64,000 nt of DNA from Cerrena zonata (Eukaryota > Basidiomycota > Agaricomycetes > Polyporales > Cerrenaceae): positions 124,001-188,000 of the forward strand of contig JASBNA010000043.1 of the NCBI GenBank assembly GCA_038087015.1, read 5' to 3'. Position 1 is the stretch's first letter. Every line of letters begins with the position of its first letter. This document shows, one piece after another, positions 8,829 through 18,663 of this stretch. The notes beneath the pieces are model-generated. The model saw nothing but the letters and a program-made list of their open reading frames with translations, did no database searches and was not told the origin of the DNA. Made by a program: the position numbers and the translations under genes.

Positions 8829-10502
8829 ATGTCGGAGCAAACTCCAACCAATAATCCCGTGGGGAAACGAAAGAAAACGAATAGAGCATGTAATCATTGT
8901 CATAAGGCCCATATGCCTTGTACCAATAGTAGGCCTTGTTTAAGATGTATTCAACGAGGCCTTCAAGATACTTGTGAAGATGCCCCCAGAAAGAGAAAGA
9001 AGTATTTGGCGGATGTTCCAACTCAAGATTTAGCACCAAGAAATAGCAATGGAGGTAATGGGGCTGGAATGGGAATATCACCTCCAAATAGCTATCAATC
9101 AACCCCATTTCAACATAGTGCTACTGCTCCAATAAATAACTATGAATTCAATAACCCGGCAACAAATTTAACCAGAACCGCTACACAACCATTGATTAAA
9201 GAAGAACCAAATCTGTCATTTTATTCCAGTAATGATAAGTTATTTAACTTGAATGAATTTGGTACAGATGATCAACGAACTAAAGAATTTAACTTTCCGA
9301 ATCAACAACAGCCTCAGCCCACTTATCGTAAAAGAACCAATTTTCTAAGTTCTGCTGCAGATCTTGAATATTCTACATTATCAAATATTCTTCAAGATAA
9401 TTTTATGCATATAAATCATCCTTCTTCAACTTCTGCTGAAGGTACTCCTAATTCCATCAATTTATCCCCTGCATTATCGCCTCACAATTTTGCCAACCAG
9501 GGCCTTACAGCAACTACTCCATCAACGAGTAATATAAGAGGAATTGGGTCACCTCAATCACAATCACAATCACAAAATCATCCTCAAAATCAATCATTAC
9601 AACAACGTCATTTCCATAATTCAAAAAACTTGTCTCCTTATGTATCAGGACCATCGCAAAGTCCTTCACCTCAACATAATGGACGTAAAAGTAATGATTA
9701 TTATAATTCTAGTTTCCCTAAATGTGATGAATCAATAAATCAATACTTCTTAGGACTGACTGGATCAGATAACTTGACTGTCTTCCCCGATATTATAATG
9801 GCAATTGAATTGATGAAAGAAAGTGATCCTTCAGTATATCATGAACGTAATTCAAAACTGGTACTATCATTTGCCATTGGGATTGTACCCGATGACAACT
9901 ACGGAGAATTAGATTTACATTTTAAAGAACCAGAAGAAATATATGCTAAAGTTACCAAACCTTTTTCATATACTCCAGGATATCATTCATTGATTGCTTA
10001 TTTACGGAAAAGATTCCCAAAAGAAATGTTGGTCAAAATGGCCGAATCCATGGCTGCATATAGACCGAGTTTCATTGCATGTACTAATTCATTAAAGGAA
10101 GGAGATTTAATTTTCATGGAACAGTGTTTTCAAAGGACTTTATTAACCTATGATAATTTTATAAAAGTTAGTGGGACCCCAACAATTGTTTGGAGACGTA
10201 CAGGAGAAATTGCTTACGTTGGTAATGAATTTAGTATACTTACCGGATGGACCAAAGAAGAATTGATCACGAAAAAGAAAACATTTATTGTAGAATTATT
10301 AGATGATAAATCAGTTGTTGAATACTTTCAATTATTTCTGAGAATTGCATTTGGTGATTTCTTAGGGGCCACCATGACTGAGTGTTCTTTGTTAACACCA
10401 AAGGAAGGAGTTAAAATACGGACTGGGTGTATGTGGACTTTGAAACGAGATGTTTTCGGTATTCCAATGATGATTATTGGTAATTTCTTGCCGATTGTTT
10501 AG
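8829..10502 (+). CDS. ERT1: Zn(II)2Cys6 transcription factor with C-terminal PAS-like domain, Ert1/AcuK type
   Basis: The 557-residue protein has a binuclear zinc cluster at C21, C24, C31, C37, C40 and C49 (CX2CX6CX5CX2CX8C), followed by the basic stretch PRKRKKYL typical of Ert1/AcuK. The middle (60-300) is Asn/Gln/Ser-rich and disordered. The C-terminal third (about 430-557) resembles the PAS-containing end shared by Ert1 and Rds2, including GTPTIVWRRTGEIAYVGNEF. These factors regulate gluconeogenesis and the shift to non-fermentable carbon. The ERT1 assignment is supported by order: the next gene resembles YBR241C, which lies near ERT1 (YBR239C) in S. cerevisiae. Rds2/Cwt1 is the main alternative. 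Confidence 0.75.
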   Translation: MSEQTPTNNPVGKRKKTNRACNHCHKAHMPCTNSRPCLRCIQRGLQDTCEDAPRKRKKYLADVPTQDLAPRNSNGGNGAGMGISPPNSYQSTPFQHSATAPINNYEFNNPATNLTRTATQPLIKEEPNLSFYSSNDKLFNLNEFGTDDQRTKEFNFPNQQQPQPTYRKRTNFLSSAADLEYSTLSNILQDNFMHINHPSSTSAEGTPNSINLSPALSPHNFANQGLTATTPSTSNIRGIGSPQSQSQSQNHPQNQSLQQRHFHNSKNLSPYVSGPSQSPSPQHNGRKSNDYYNSSFPKCDESINQYFLGLTGSDNLTVFPDIIMAIELMKESDPSVYHERNSKLVLSFAIGIVPDDNYGELDLHFKEPEEIYAKVTKPFSYTPGYHSLIAYLRKRFPKEMLVKMAESMAAYRPSFIACTNSLKEGDLIFMEQCFQRTLLTYDNFIKVSGTPTIVWRRTGEIAYVGNEFSILTGWTKEELITKKKTFIVELLDDKSVVEYFQLFLRIAFGDFLGATMTECSLLTPKEGVKIRTGCMWTLKRDVFGIPMMIIGNFLPIV

Positions 10503-10711
10503 ACGGGGTTTTCATATTTTGCATCTTTTAATTGTAACGACGTTTATGTAACAGTCTTATCTGTAGAATTTTTTTTTTTTTTTTTCTTTCGATTGATTAA
10601 AGCGTTGGTGGCCTTTGCCTTTTCACAAAACTTCAGGCACAACAAAAACTTAGCAATCAAAAAACCACTTACTGGAGGATTGCAAGACTTACTAGAACAT
10701 TAGCAGTAAAG

Positions 10712-12169
10712 ATGAGCTCGTTAACACCTCAATTGGTTGGGTCAATTGCTATAATATGTCTTGGATCACTTCAATTTGGATATCATATGGCAGAACTTAA
10801 TTCTCCGGAAGCAGTTTATTCATGTAAAAAATCAGTTCCAGGAAATGTTCCTTATGATAAGTCGTTGTTTGGTAGTCATGGATTTACTCGATGTATTCCA
10901 TTAGAACCACAACAAGTTGGGTTGGTTACGTCTATTTTTTGTATTGGAGGATTAATCGGATCCTTTTATGTTGGTAGTATCGCTGATAAGATTGGTAGAA
11001 GAAAGACTGCTTTTTTACATTCATTACTTTATTTTATTGGTTCGAGTTTAAATGGATTGAGTATTAATTATTATTCGTTATTAGTTGGTAGATTTATTGC
11101 TGGATTAGGTGCTGGTGCAGCATTGGTTATAACTGCAGTTTTTATCAACGAAATTGCTCCAAATGAACATAAAGGATTATTAGGATCTATGAATCAAGTA
11201 TCAATCAATATTGGTATTTTGCTTACTCAAGTATTATCATTGAGCTGGACTAATGATAATCAATGGAGATATTTATTATTGACTGGGTCTTTAATTTCAA
11301 TTATCAACTTTATATCGGTTTTATTATTTTTAGATGAATCTCCTCTGTGGTTATTTAATAATGGTTATTCAAGTCAAGCATTTAGAGCTTTACATAAGTT
11401 ACGTGGGGGTGAGTATATTCAAGCAAGAAACGAAGTGAATAGTTGGTCACAAGAAGTTGGTGACGAATCAAATCAGTTATTACATAATGAAAACGAAGAA
11501 GAAGAAGAACAAGCCGGTACTACGAGTCCTCCGGCAGTTACTCTTGAAATGTACCTCAAGTCATCGGAGTATTACAATTCAAAACTAGTTGCAACTGGTA
11601 TATTAGTATTACAACAATTTTGTGGTATAAACTCAATTATTTTTTATGGAGTATCAGTATTGATATCAATTTTCCCCAACCATGCAATTATCATTAACTG
11701 TTTGATTTCCCTAGTTAATGCCGTGGTTACTTTTGGCTCTTCGCTATTTGTCGATAGACTAGGTAGAAAACCATTACTATTAACGTCAGTTACCTTTTTG
11801 GGTATTTCGACTGCACTAATGGCAATTGGTATAATTAGTAAAAGCTCAGTCTTATCGGTAGTTGCAACTTTCACCTATATTACATTTTTCGCAATTGGTT
11901 TAGGTCCCATCCCATTCTTACTAGTTGGAGAAGTTACTCAACCAAAGGCAAAGGCAAGTGCACAAAGTTGGGGTACTACAATGAATTGGGTTGCAACTTT
12001 TATAGTTGGTTATTTATTCCCAATATTGAAAAATTCTTCAATTGGTGGCGGGGTTTACTTTATTTTCACCTTTATGTGTGTAGTTAGCTATATATTCATC
12101 AAAGGGTGTATCCCAGAAACCAAAGGCACTAAATCCTACGAAGAAGTATGGAATTTAAGGGCTGATTAG
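10712..12169 (+). CDS. VPS73: MFS sugar-transporter-family protein, VPS73/YBR241C type
   Basis: The 485-residue protein has about 12 membrane segments and sugar-porter signatures: GRRKT in the loop after TM2, GRFIAGLGAG near TM4, DRLGRKPLL after TM8 and a terminal PETKGTKS. A short acidic central loop (about 245-265) separates the halves. Family members in S. cerevisiae (YBR241C and VPS73) are vacuolar or of unknown substrate, and VPS73 affects vacuolar sorting. The position just before RPL28, as in S. cerevisiae chromosome VII, supports orthology to the VPS73/YBR241C pair rather than to a hexose transporter. The sugar, if any, is unknown. Confidence 0.78.
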   Translation: MSSLTPQLVGSIAIICLGSLQFGYHMAELNSPEAVYSCKKSVPGNVPYDKSLFGSHGFTRCIPLEPQQVGLVTSIFCIGGLIGSFYVGSIADKIGRRKTAFLHSLLYFIGSSLNGLSINYYSLLVGRFIAGLGAGAALVITAVFINEIAPNEHKGLLGSMNQVSINIGILLTQVLSLSWTNDNQWRYLLLTGSLISIINFISVLLFLDESPLWLFNNGYSSQAFRALHKLRGGEYIQARNEVNSWSQEVGDESNQLLHNENEEEEEQAGTTSPPAVTLEMYLKSSEYYNSKLVATGILVLQQFCGINSIIFYGVSVLISIFPNHAIIINCLISLVNAVVTFGSSLFVDRLGRKPLLLTSVTFLGISTALMAIGIISKSSVLSVVATFTYITFFAIGLGPIPFLLVGEVTQPKAKASAQSWGTTMNWVATFIVGYLFPILKNSSIGGGVYFIFTFMCVVSYIFIKGCIPETKGTKSYEEVWNLRAD

Positions 12170-12248
12170 AATAAATATACTTTTAAGGTCTCTCTGTAGT
12201 ACAAACAAAAATTAACTAGTTACGTTTCTTCTCATAAGATTGACTCGT

Positions 12249-12276
12249 CACGTGTGAATGCTTAGGGCTCAGCCCT
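12249..12276. promoter_or_regulatory. RPL28: Cbf1 and Tbf1-like sites of the RPL28 promoter
   Basis: CACGTG is at 12249-12254 and TTAGGGCT at 12262-12269. The latter matches the reverse complement of the Tbf1 core RCCCTAA and lies in a 6-bp inverted repeat AGGGCT-C-AGCCCT (12264-12276). A TGACTC Gcn4-like half-site sits just 5' at 12241. The sites lie about 230-260 nt before the RPL28 ATG. In Candida-type yeasts Tbf1 and Cbf1 are the known main ribosomal-protein gene regulators. RPL16 shows the same pair. Confidence 0.55.
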
Positions 12277-12504
12277 GGTCGTGGAAAGAAAATCAAAAAA
12301 TGAGCGGTCCTCCTGTACACAGCGCCATCAATTTTTTACTCACTCAATTTTATTTTTTTTTTTTTGTTTTGTTAGCAAAACCATTTTCTCTGCCCTTGAG
12401 CAAATACTCTGAGGCTACCAGAGGGAAAAAAGTTTTTTTCATATATTTAATTTTTCATATTAGTTATTTTAGAAGGTTATTAAGATTAATCTATATCATT
12501 AACA

Positions 12505-13224
12505 ATGCCAACCAGATTAACCAAAACCAGAAAACACAGAGGTAACGTCTCAGGTATGTAATGAATCTATTGAGTTGACTTTGCCATTAGAACGTTTGAG
12601 ATGGGGGATGTTTGAGATGGATACTTGAAGATGTGATGAAGAGATGAAAAATGCTTTAAAGATTGTACTAGAATATGATAATAATAAGAATAATAATTGA
12701 ATAAGATGAAGATAATGAGATGACAATAGAATAGGATAAATATCACGGTGGGATAGGATAAGAATATCAAACATCACATTAACGTTTTGGCTATTAAAAA
12801 CTTTTATACTAACAATACTATAGCCGGTAAGGGTAGAATCGGTAAACACAGAAAGAATCCTGGTGGTCGTGGTAGAGCTGGTGGTCAACATCACCACAGA
12901 ACCAACTTGGATAAATACCATCCAGGTTACTTCGGTAAAGTTGGTATGAGATACTTCCACAAACAAGGTAACCACTTCTGGAGACCAGAATTAAACTTGG
13001 AAAAATTATGGACTTTAGTTGATGAAGATAAAAAAGAAGAATACTTAAAATCTGCTTCTAAATCTGCTGCTCCAGTTATTGATACTTTAGCTCACGGTTA
13101 CGGTAAAGTTTTAGGTAAAGGTAGATTACCACAAGTTCCAGTCATTGTCAAAGCTAGATTTGTTTCTAAATTAGCTGAAGAAAAAATTAGAGCTGCTGGT
13201 GGTGTCGTTGAATTAGTTGCCTAA
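12505..13224 (+). CDS. RPL28: Ribosomal protein uL15 (Rpl28), spliced
   Basis: This is a large-subunit ribosomal protein of 149 residues, the same length as S. cerevisiae Rpl28. Exon 1 is 12505-12553 and exon 2 is 12824-13224; the junction splits an alanine codon (G|CC). The protein reads [20 protein letters not shown], followed by the conserved [19 protein letters not shown] segment and [18 protein letters not shown] at the end. Codon use is highly biased. In S. cerevisiae the intron has the same position. It lies downstream of the VPS73-like gene and upstream of the HD nucleotidase, as YGL104C-YGL103W-YGL101W. Confidence 0.96.
12554..12823 (+). other. RPL28: RPL28 intron (270 nt)
   Basis: The donor is GTATGT at 12554, the branch point TACTAAC at 12807-12813, and the acceptor TAG at 12821-12823. 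Splicing restores the uL15 frame. Confidence 0.93.
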
Positions 13225-13490
13225 ACTTAAAAGGGTCTTGTTTTTTGTTATTTAAATTCCTATTGTATATTTAATGCTCTTTATTGGCAAAAATAAACTC
13301 TTACCAACTCAATAAATAATCTAACGTTTAATCTATTTGTAGTATAAGTAAAATCTCCATTAAAAATTATATTAGTGTGGGTTTTGTGGTGCACGGGTGT
13401 TTTCGCCAAGCGATGCCTTTTGTTTACTTTTCGAATGAATAGGATGAGTTTTTACAAAAACCAATTAAAGGTTTCTTCTTGAAAGTATTT

Positions 13491-14267
13491 ATGATAAGAT
13501 CAGGATATTCATATCTTATTAGATCATCATTGGGCTATCCGACCATAAGAAGAATGACTACTTCGATGACCACTTCCGATCCAGTTAAGCAAAACTTGCA
13601 TTATGATATAACTGAAAATATATGGCAACCAGAAACTGCCATACCAGATAGAATTAAGAAATTACTTACCCCAACGTCTTCACTGACTAATTCTATTCTT
13701 GCATTTATTCAAATTGTTAGACTTTTGAAAACTCAAAAAAGAACCGGCTGGGTTGATAGAGGTGTTCCATTAGAGAAAACTGAAAGTATTTCTGATCATA
13801 TGTATCGTATGTCGATTATATCAATGGCTATTCCTAACGATAAGATTAATATCGATAGATGTGTTAAGATTGCAGTTATTCATGATATCGCTGAAGCCTT
13901 AGTTGGCGATATTACTCCCTTTGGAGGGGTTTCTAAAACTGAAAAACATCGTAGAGAATTAATCACTATCCATTATTTATCAAGTTTAATTGAACCTTAT
14001 AACCCAACTTTCGCCAAAGATATCTTGGAATTATGGTTGGATTATGAAGAAATCAGATGTATCGAAGCTCAGTACGTAAAAGATATTGATAAATTTGAAA
14101 TGATCCAACAAGCTTGGGATTATGAACAAGACTATGGATTAAAATATGATTTAAACGAATTTTATAAATCCAGATCCGCCATAAAGTCAAAAGAAATCGG
14201 TGATCTCTGTGATGAAGTTATTAACCAAAGAACCAAGTTCATTAATGACTTGAAAGATAATCAGTAG
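13491..14267 (+). CDS. YGK1: HD-domain 5'-deoxynucleotidase, YGL101W/YBR242W family
   Basis: The 258-residue protein (from the first ATG at 13491) has the HD-phosphohydrolase metal site: a histidine near residue 103 (SISDHMYRM), the HD pair at 131-132 (VIHDIAEALVGDITP) and a later aspartate in the KDIDKFEM segment. These proteins hydrolyse deoxyribonucleoside 5'-monophosphates. The N-terminus before the second ATG (13554) is basic and Ser/Tyr-rich (MIRSGYSYLIRSSLGYPTIRRM), so starting at 13491 could give a mitochondrial form and at 13554 a cytosolic form. That is inference. Its place after RPL28 matches both S. cerevisiae ohnolog regions. Confidence 0.85.
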   Translation: MIRSGYSYLIRSSLGYPTIRRMTTSMTTSDPVKQNLHYDITENIWQPETAIPDRIKKLLTPTSSLTNSILAFIQIVRLLKTQKRTGWVDRGVPLEKTESISDHMYRMSIISMAIPNDKINIDRCVKIAVIHDIAEALVGDITPFGGVSKTEKHRRELITIHYLSSLIEPYNPTFAKDILELWLDYEEIRCIEAQYVKDIDKFEMIQQAWDYEQDYGLKYDLNEFYKSRSAIKSKEIGDLCDEVINQRTKFINDLKDNQ

Positions 14268-14402
14268 TCTAGAAATTTGCATATATTTATTTATATTTCA
14301 ATATTAACAGCCTAATCAATCGCACAAAAAACTAATATAAAAGAAAATATATACATACAAAAAAATTCACTTATTAGTAATACAATCAGTAATACCATCA
14401 AC

Positions 14403-14985
14403 ATGACCCAGCCAACGAAAGACACCAAAGAGGACCAAGGAAAACCAGAGGTTGGGGCTTCGGGGCGTAAAATCATCTATGATAAAGATGGTAAACCGTA
14501 TGTATGAAGGGTTGGGTTACAACGACTCAAATACTAACTTCAAAGACAGATGTCGATCATGCAATTCATTACTAGACTTTAAATTTGCCATGTCCGGTGG
14601 GAATCCCATCAAGAAAGAGAAAGTTGAACAACCTCAAGAACCCAAAGACTGTCCACCTGATGTTGAGCAATTAGGAAGATCCTCGTGGACTTTACTTCAT
14701 TCCATTGCAGCCAGATATCCAGAAACACCTCTGAATAAGCAGCAAGCTGATTTAAAACAATTCATTAAACTTTTTGGGAATTTCTACCCTTGTTGGTTTT
14801 GCGCTAAAGATTTTAATGAATATATTGAATTGAAAGAACCAAATACTACTACGCAAGATAATTTTGGTAAATGGTTATGTGGGGCTCATAATGAAGTCAA
14901 TAAAAAATTAGGTAAACCTGAATTTGACTGTAATTTATGGAAAGAAAGATGGAAAGATGGTTGGAAAGATGGTAGCTGTGATTAA
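14403..14985 (+). CDS. ERV1: Erv1 sulfhydryl oxidase of the mitochondrial intermembrane space (spliced)
   Basis: The spliced product has 176 residues (exons 14403-14497 and 14550-14985). It reoxidises Mia40 in the disulfide relay and passes electrons to cytochrome c. The N-terminal shuttle pair is C33-x-x-C36 (KPCRSC), the FAD-proximal active pair C113-x-x-C116 (YPCWFC), and the C-terminal segment FDCNLWKERWKDGW contains the structural cysteine. The segment PPDVEQLGRSSWTLLHSIAA is family-diagnostic. Residue 93 is coded CTG, where S. cerevisiae has threonine, so serine is more plausible than leucine. S. cerevisiae ERV1 also has an intron. Confidence 0.95.
14498..14549 (+). other. ERV1: ERV1 intron (52 nt)
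   Basis: The donor is GTATGT at 14498, the branch point TACTAAC at 14532-14538 and the acceptor CAG at 14547-14549. Use of the nearer AAG at 14543-14545 would run into a stop. Joining 14497 to 14550 gives KPCRSCN, the conserved Erv1 motif, so the acceptor choice is secure. Only 34 nt separate donor and branch point. Confidence 0.9.
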
Positions 14986-15024
14986 TTGTAAATATTATTA
15001 CTTGTAAATATATTAATGTATATA

Positions 15025-15513
15025 TTATATGGATTTAATCCATTCAATTAAATCAGATTCTTTGAAAGTATCTAAATTTGGTTGAAATTTATCAGTAGGC
15101 ATTTGTTTTTGCAATAAGAGTAAAGTAGGTACTTTATTAATAGCATAAGTACTCATTATGTCTCTTCCTCCTTCAGTATCACAAGAAATGTTCACCAAGC
15201 CAACCGCAGGGGAATTTGATGGGTACTTTTTAGAATCACTTAAAACGTCAAATAATGGTTTGGTTAACTTATTGCAATTCTTATCTCCAGGATAAGTAAA
15301 GTTCAATATTAACGGGTATTTGAATAATAAATGGTTGTGAAGTTCGTTATTTGACTCAATATAAGTTGGAAATAGCCTATTCTCGGTAGTTATATTCTTA
15401 ACGTCTGGTGGATAAATGATTTTTTGTCCAAAATAGTTGAACAAGAAGAAAGTTCTCCTGAAACTTAAGTTGATACCGATTGACTTGGCCGAATTATATC
15501 TAATAGACAACAT
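15025..15513 (-). CDS. Thioredoxin-fold protein, probably mitochondrial, lacking a CXXC site
   Basis: The 162-residue protein has a basic, Ser/Arg-rich N-terminus with few acidic residues (MLSIRYNSAKSIGINLSFRR), typical of a mitochondrial presequence. The rest follows a thioredoxin-like order: LILNFTYPGDKNCNKL at the position of the active-site helix, an AVGLVNISCDTEGG strand, and a cis-proline-like INKVPTLLLL segment. Only one cysteine (KNC) is present where thioredoxins have CXXC, so classic disulfide exchange is unlikely. I do not recognise a named ortholog. It is convergent with ERV1, with 39 bp between stop codons. Confidence 0.6.
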   Translation of the reverse strand: MLSIRYNSAKSIGINLSFRRTFFLFNYFGQKIIYPPDVKNITTENRLFPTYIESNNELHNHLLFKYPLILNFTYPGDKNCNKLTKPLFDVLSDSKKYPSNSPAVGLVNISCDTEGGRDIMSTYAINKVPTLLLLQKQMPTDKFQPNLDTFKESDLIEWIKSI

Positions 15514-16723
15514 TACTGTTTAATAAAGTAGAATATATATAATATCTTTAGATTTCATTTGGGGAATTTCATCAGGTCTCACTACACCCGTACCTCTACC
15601 ATTTCCTTGTACAAGTACATATCCCAACCAGTCCAATATATAAAGGATTGCTGTTAGCAAATGGTTGTATGGGTCGGCTGAAACACATCCAACAACTCTA
15701 CTGGTATTGTTAGCGATTGTTGGCGATTGTTACTGACTTTTTTGATAACCCACGGCACTTAAAGAATAAACGAAACGGCTGCAACCATCAGTTGAGAAAC
15801 CAATAACAAGGTTTTGGAGTTGAAAAATCTCATGACAATGCCAGGTTGTGTATGATTTGAAAGATGGTTTGTGATTTTGAGTCGACTATCATGATTGGTT
15901 CCTTGATCCCAATCATATTATTGTAATAGCTCAAACCGTTAACCTACGAAGACCGAAATCCATTTTTGACATTGCCCCCATGGAGAAATACCACCAATAA
16001 GCGAGCAACCTCATTGTAACGTCCATCAAAGCGTTAAAATTAAACGGTAAGGGGTATTAATTTTCGAGAGTTTGCAATTCTTTTGACATATCCCGAATTC
16101 GGGTATAAACGTTAATGCTCATTACCTTCTTATGGCCCTGTTCTGGCCGTGGGTTATGACCTGCTCCATTGCTGCTTAACGGTTCTCCTTGCGATGGCTG
16201 CTAGTCTCGTTATATAGTTGACAAATCTAACCAGTCGACAAAGTTGGCAGTCAACAAAGCTAACAAAGTCGAGTTTGCATCTAATGCTTGATCTGACCAA
16301 ATCGGCATTTTGTCGCTGTTCCTAATCGACCCCAGCGTTCTTCGACGTCACTGGACAGCCCTACTCCCCTTACGCCTCTTTCCCTAGTATAAATCTACGT
16401 CAATTTCCCCTTGTATCTTCCAACGTATCTTGTACTCTTTGTATAGGCCGAACAGTTTTTCACCTTCGCACACTGTTCGCTTCGGGTCGAACAAAAAGAA
16501 AAAAAAAGAAAAAAAAAAAAATTCACAGGATTTGTCATACATTATAAAGCCAGTTTATTAATTACTTACTATTATTACCATCTTTTACTAATAAGAAATT
16601 ATAAATATATATATATATTGTTGTCATATATATATATATATAATATTATTGGATTCTGATCTAAGTTTGAAGCCTATAGAAGGTATTTTCAGTTTCCCGG
16701 ACATAAAGGCTTAAAAATCTAGT
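15514..16723. other. Long spacer upstream of RIB1
   Basis: This 1.2-kb stretch lies between two divergent genes and has no coding signal that I can support. It is richer in GC in its middle (about 15560-16480) than most spacers here. The last 200 bp contain an A-rich tract (16494-16520) and alternating TA runs at about 16603-16643. The length suggests complex control of RIB1, but I see no site that names a regulator. Confidence 0.4.
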
Positions 16724-17759
16724 ATGGCTCCACCAATTGAACAACCGATTCCGGTTTCATCTGGATCTTCGATTAATAGTAATGAGACTCCAGGTGAAGC
16801 ATACCATATAAACCAGGAGGCATTTCAAAGAATGCCTCTTATATCACCTAACCTAACACCAAGCCAAACCAATGTCTCTCCGCAAGTCCCACCAGTTATT
16901 AGTCAAGATGAACGTAAAGCCTTACCGATTCATGACGAATTACCAATAGTTAGATGTATGGCTAGAGCCCGTATTCCAACTACTCAGGGCCCGGAGATTT
17001 TCTTGCATATCTATGAAAATAGTATTGATAATAAAGAACATTTGGCTATTGTCTTTGGCGAGGATATTCGTTCAGAGTCTTTATTTGCACAAAGAAAAGG
17101 TGAATCTCAACAGGATAGAATGACTAGAGGTGCTTATGTTGGTAAATTATTTCCTGGCCGGGTTGATGCTGATAAGGATACTAGATCTAATCAGACTTTG
17201 AAATTTGATTCTAATGGTAAATTAATTAGAGAACCATCAACGACTTTTGCCGGTGAACCTGCTTTAGTTCGTATTCATTCGGAATGTTACACTGGTGAAA
17301 CGGCTTGGTCTGCTCGTTGTGATTGTGGTGAACAATTCGATGAAGCTGGTAAACAAATGGGGTTGGCTGGTCATGGCTGCATGGTTTATTTAAGACAAGA
17401 AGGTAGAGGTATTGGTTTAGGTGAAAAATTAAAAGCTTATAATTTACAAGATTTGGGTGCTGATACCGTTCAAGCCAATTTGATCTTGAAACATCCTGCT
17501 GATGGTAGATCTTTTCTGTTTGGCCACTGCTATCTTGGTTGATTTAGGTTTGGCAGAAATCAAATTACTTACTAATAATCCAGATAAAATCTTGGCCGTC
17601 GAAGGGAAAAATCAAGATGTTAAGGTCACTGAAAGAATCCCAATGATTCCAAAAGCTTGGACCTCAACTGATGGTATCAAATCAAAGGAAATTGAAGGTT
17701 ACTTGAGCACTAAAATTGAAAGAATGGGTCATTTATTAGAAAAACCAATTCAAATTTAG
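16724..17759 (+). CDS. RIB1: GTP cyclohydrolase II (riboflavin synthesis step 1), one frameshift
   Basis: Rib1 opens GTP to the first pyrimidine intermediate of riboflavin. The zinc site C-x10-CDC is visible in [19 protein letters not shown], followed by [19 protein letters not shown] with the catalytic arginine and GTP-binding residues. As given, the frame stops after HPADGRSF at about 17540. Continuing one frame over gives [23 protein letters not shown], the normal C-terminal half. Removing one T from TTT at 17519-17521 yields a 344-residue protein, against 345 in S. cerevisiae. The N-terminal 80 residues are Ser/Pro-rich. With all else intact, a sequencing error or very recent mutation is likelier than an old pseudogene. 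Confidence 0.85.
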
Positions 17760-18663
17760 ACCTCAGAGTTCTAAACAAAATCAAAAAAAAAAAACAGAAC
17801 AAAAAAAATACCCATGATTATACTACATTATAAAAAACAGTTCAAAAAATAGAGCTTTCATATCATTGTTCTAATGAATTTACGATCTATATACATTTCA
17901 CCATTAAGTTAAGTTATTATTTTTAGAATTAAGTTTGCTAAACTTGATCTTCCTATTTCAAATCTCTATAAAGTATTGTTAAGCTTCACCAAGTTAAGTT
18001 AAGTCCATTTTTTTTTTTTAATTCGATTAAAGTTAAGTTAAGTTTTTATTCTATCTTTTTTATTATTTTTCAGTTCGTTATTGCTTACAATATACATAGT
18101 CAGTTTGATATTTTAATCTTGTAGTTTGATTCAGGCATAATAAAGAGTATAAAACCAATATGATTTTTTGACTGATCTGTATATTCATTGAATTAAATCA
18201 AACTCGTAAATAGACGTCAAATTTAGTTTTACCGTTTGGTTGCGCAAAAAATAGGGTTTCTGTGCTGCACGTCTGTTATTGTGTGCCCTTTATTAAAAAA
18301 TTACCAAAATTCATTAAAGGAAACTTATCAAATGCTTCAGCACGAGCAGTTGACTATTTCCAAAAGCACTTGAAAACTTCCGGAGGCTTAAAGATACAAC
18401 ATATATTGAAACTATTGAAAAAATTGAATACCGAATTGAAGAAACAGAAAAAAAATGAATAAAGGTATGAAATAAAAGCTACCAAATCGCCTGAGGAATA
18501 AAGTTAAGCCTTAAGTTGAAAACTTATATGTTTTATATGTTTTCAGATGTCAAAGCTTTCGAATTTGTCTTTTTTTCGTTTTTTATTTTTTTTTTTTTCG
18601 TTTTTTTTTTTATTTTTTGCAGCTGTTGCATTTTCTTTAAAAAAAAATTCCCTGAATTTAGTT
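17760..18663. other. Spacer between RIB1 and the peptide precursor gene
   Basis: This 0.9-kb very AT-rich spacer lies between convergent genes. It contains several copies of TTAAGTTAAGT (near 17905, 17992 and 18031) and long T tracts at 18568-18616. An ATG-less open frame at 18214-18462 is noted among the rejected items. Confidence 0.4.

Noticed and set aside
12550..12975. Minus-strand open frame across RPL28
   Set aside because: It is a shadow of the RPL28 intron and exon 2.
18214..18462. Open frame coding a lysine-rich peptide (about 83 codons)
   Set aside because: It has no ATG in frame before the conserved-looking part and no acceptor with a branch point upstream, so I cannot support a gene. 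It could be a remnant.
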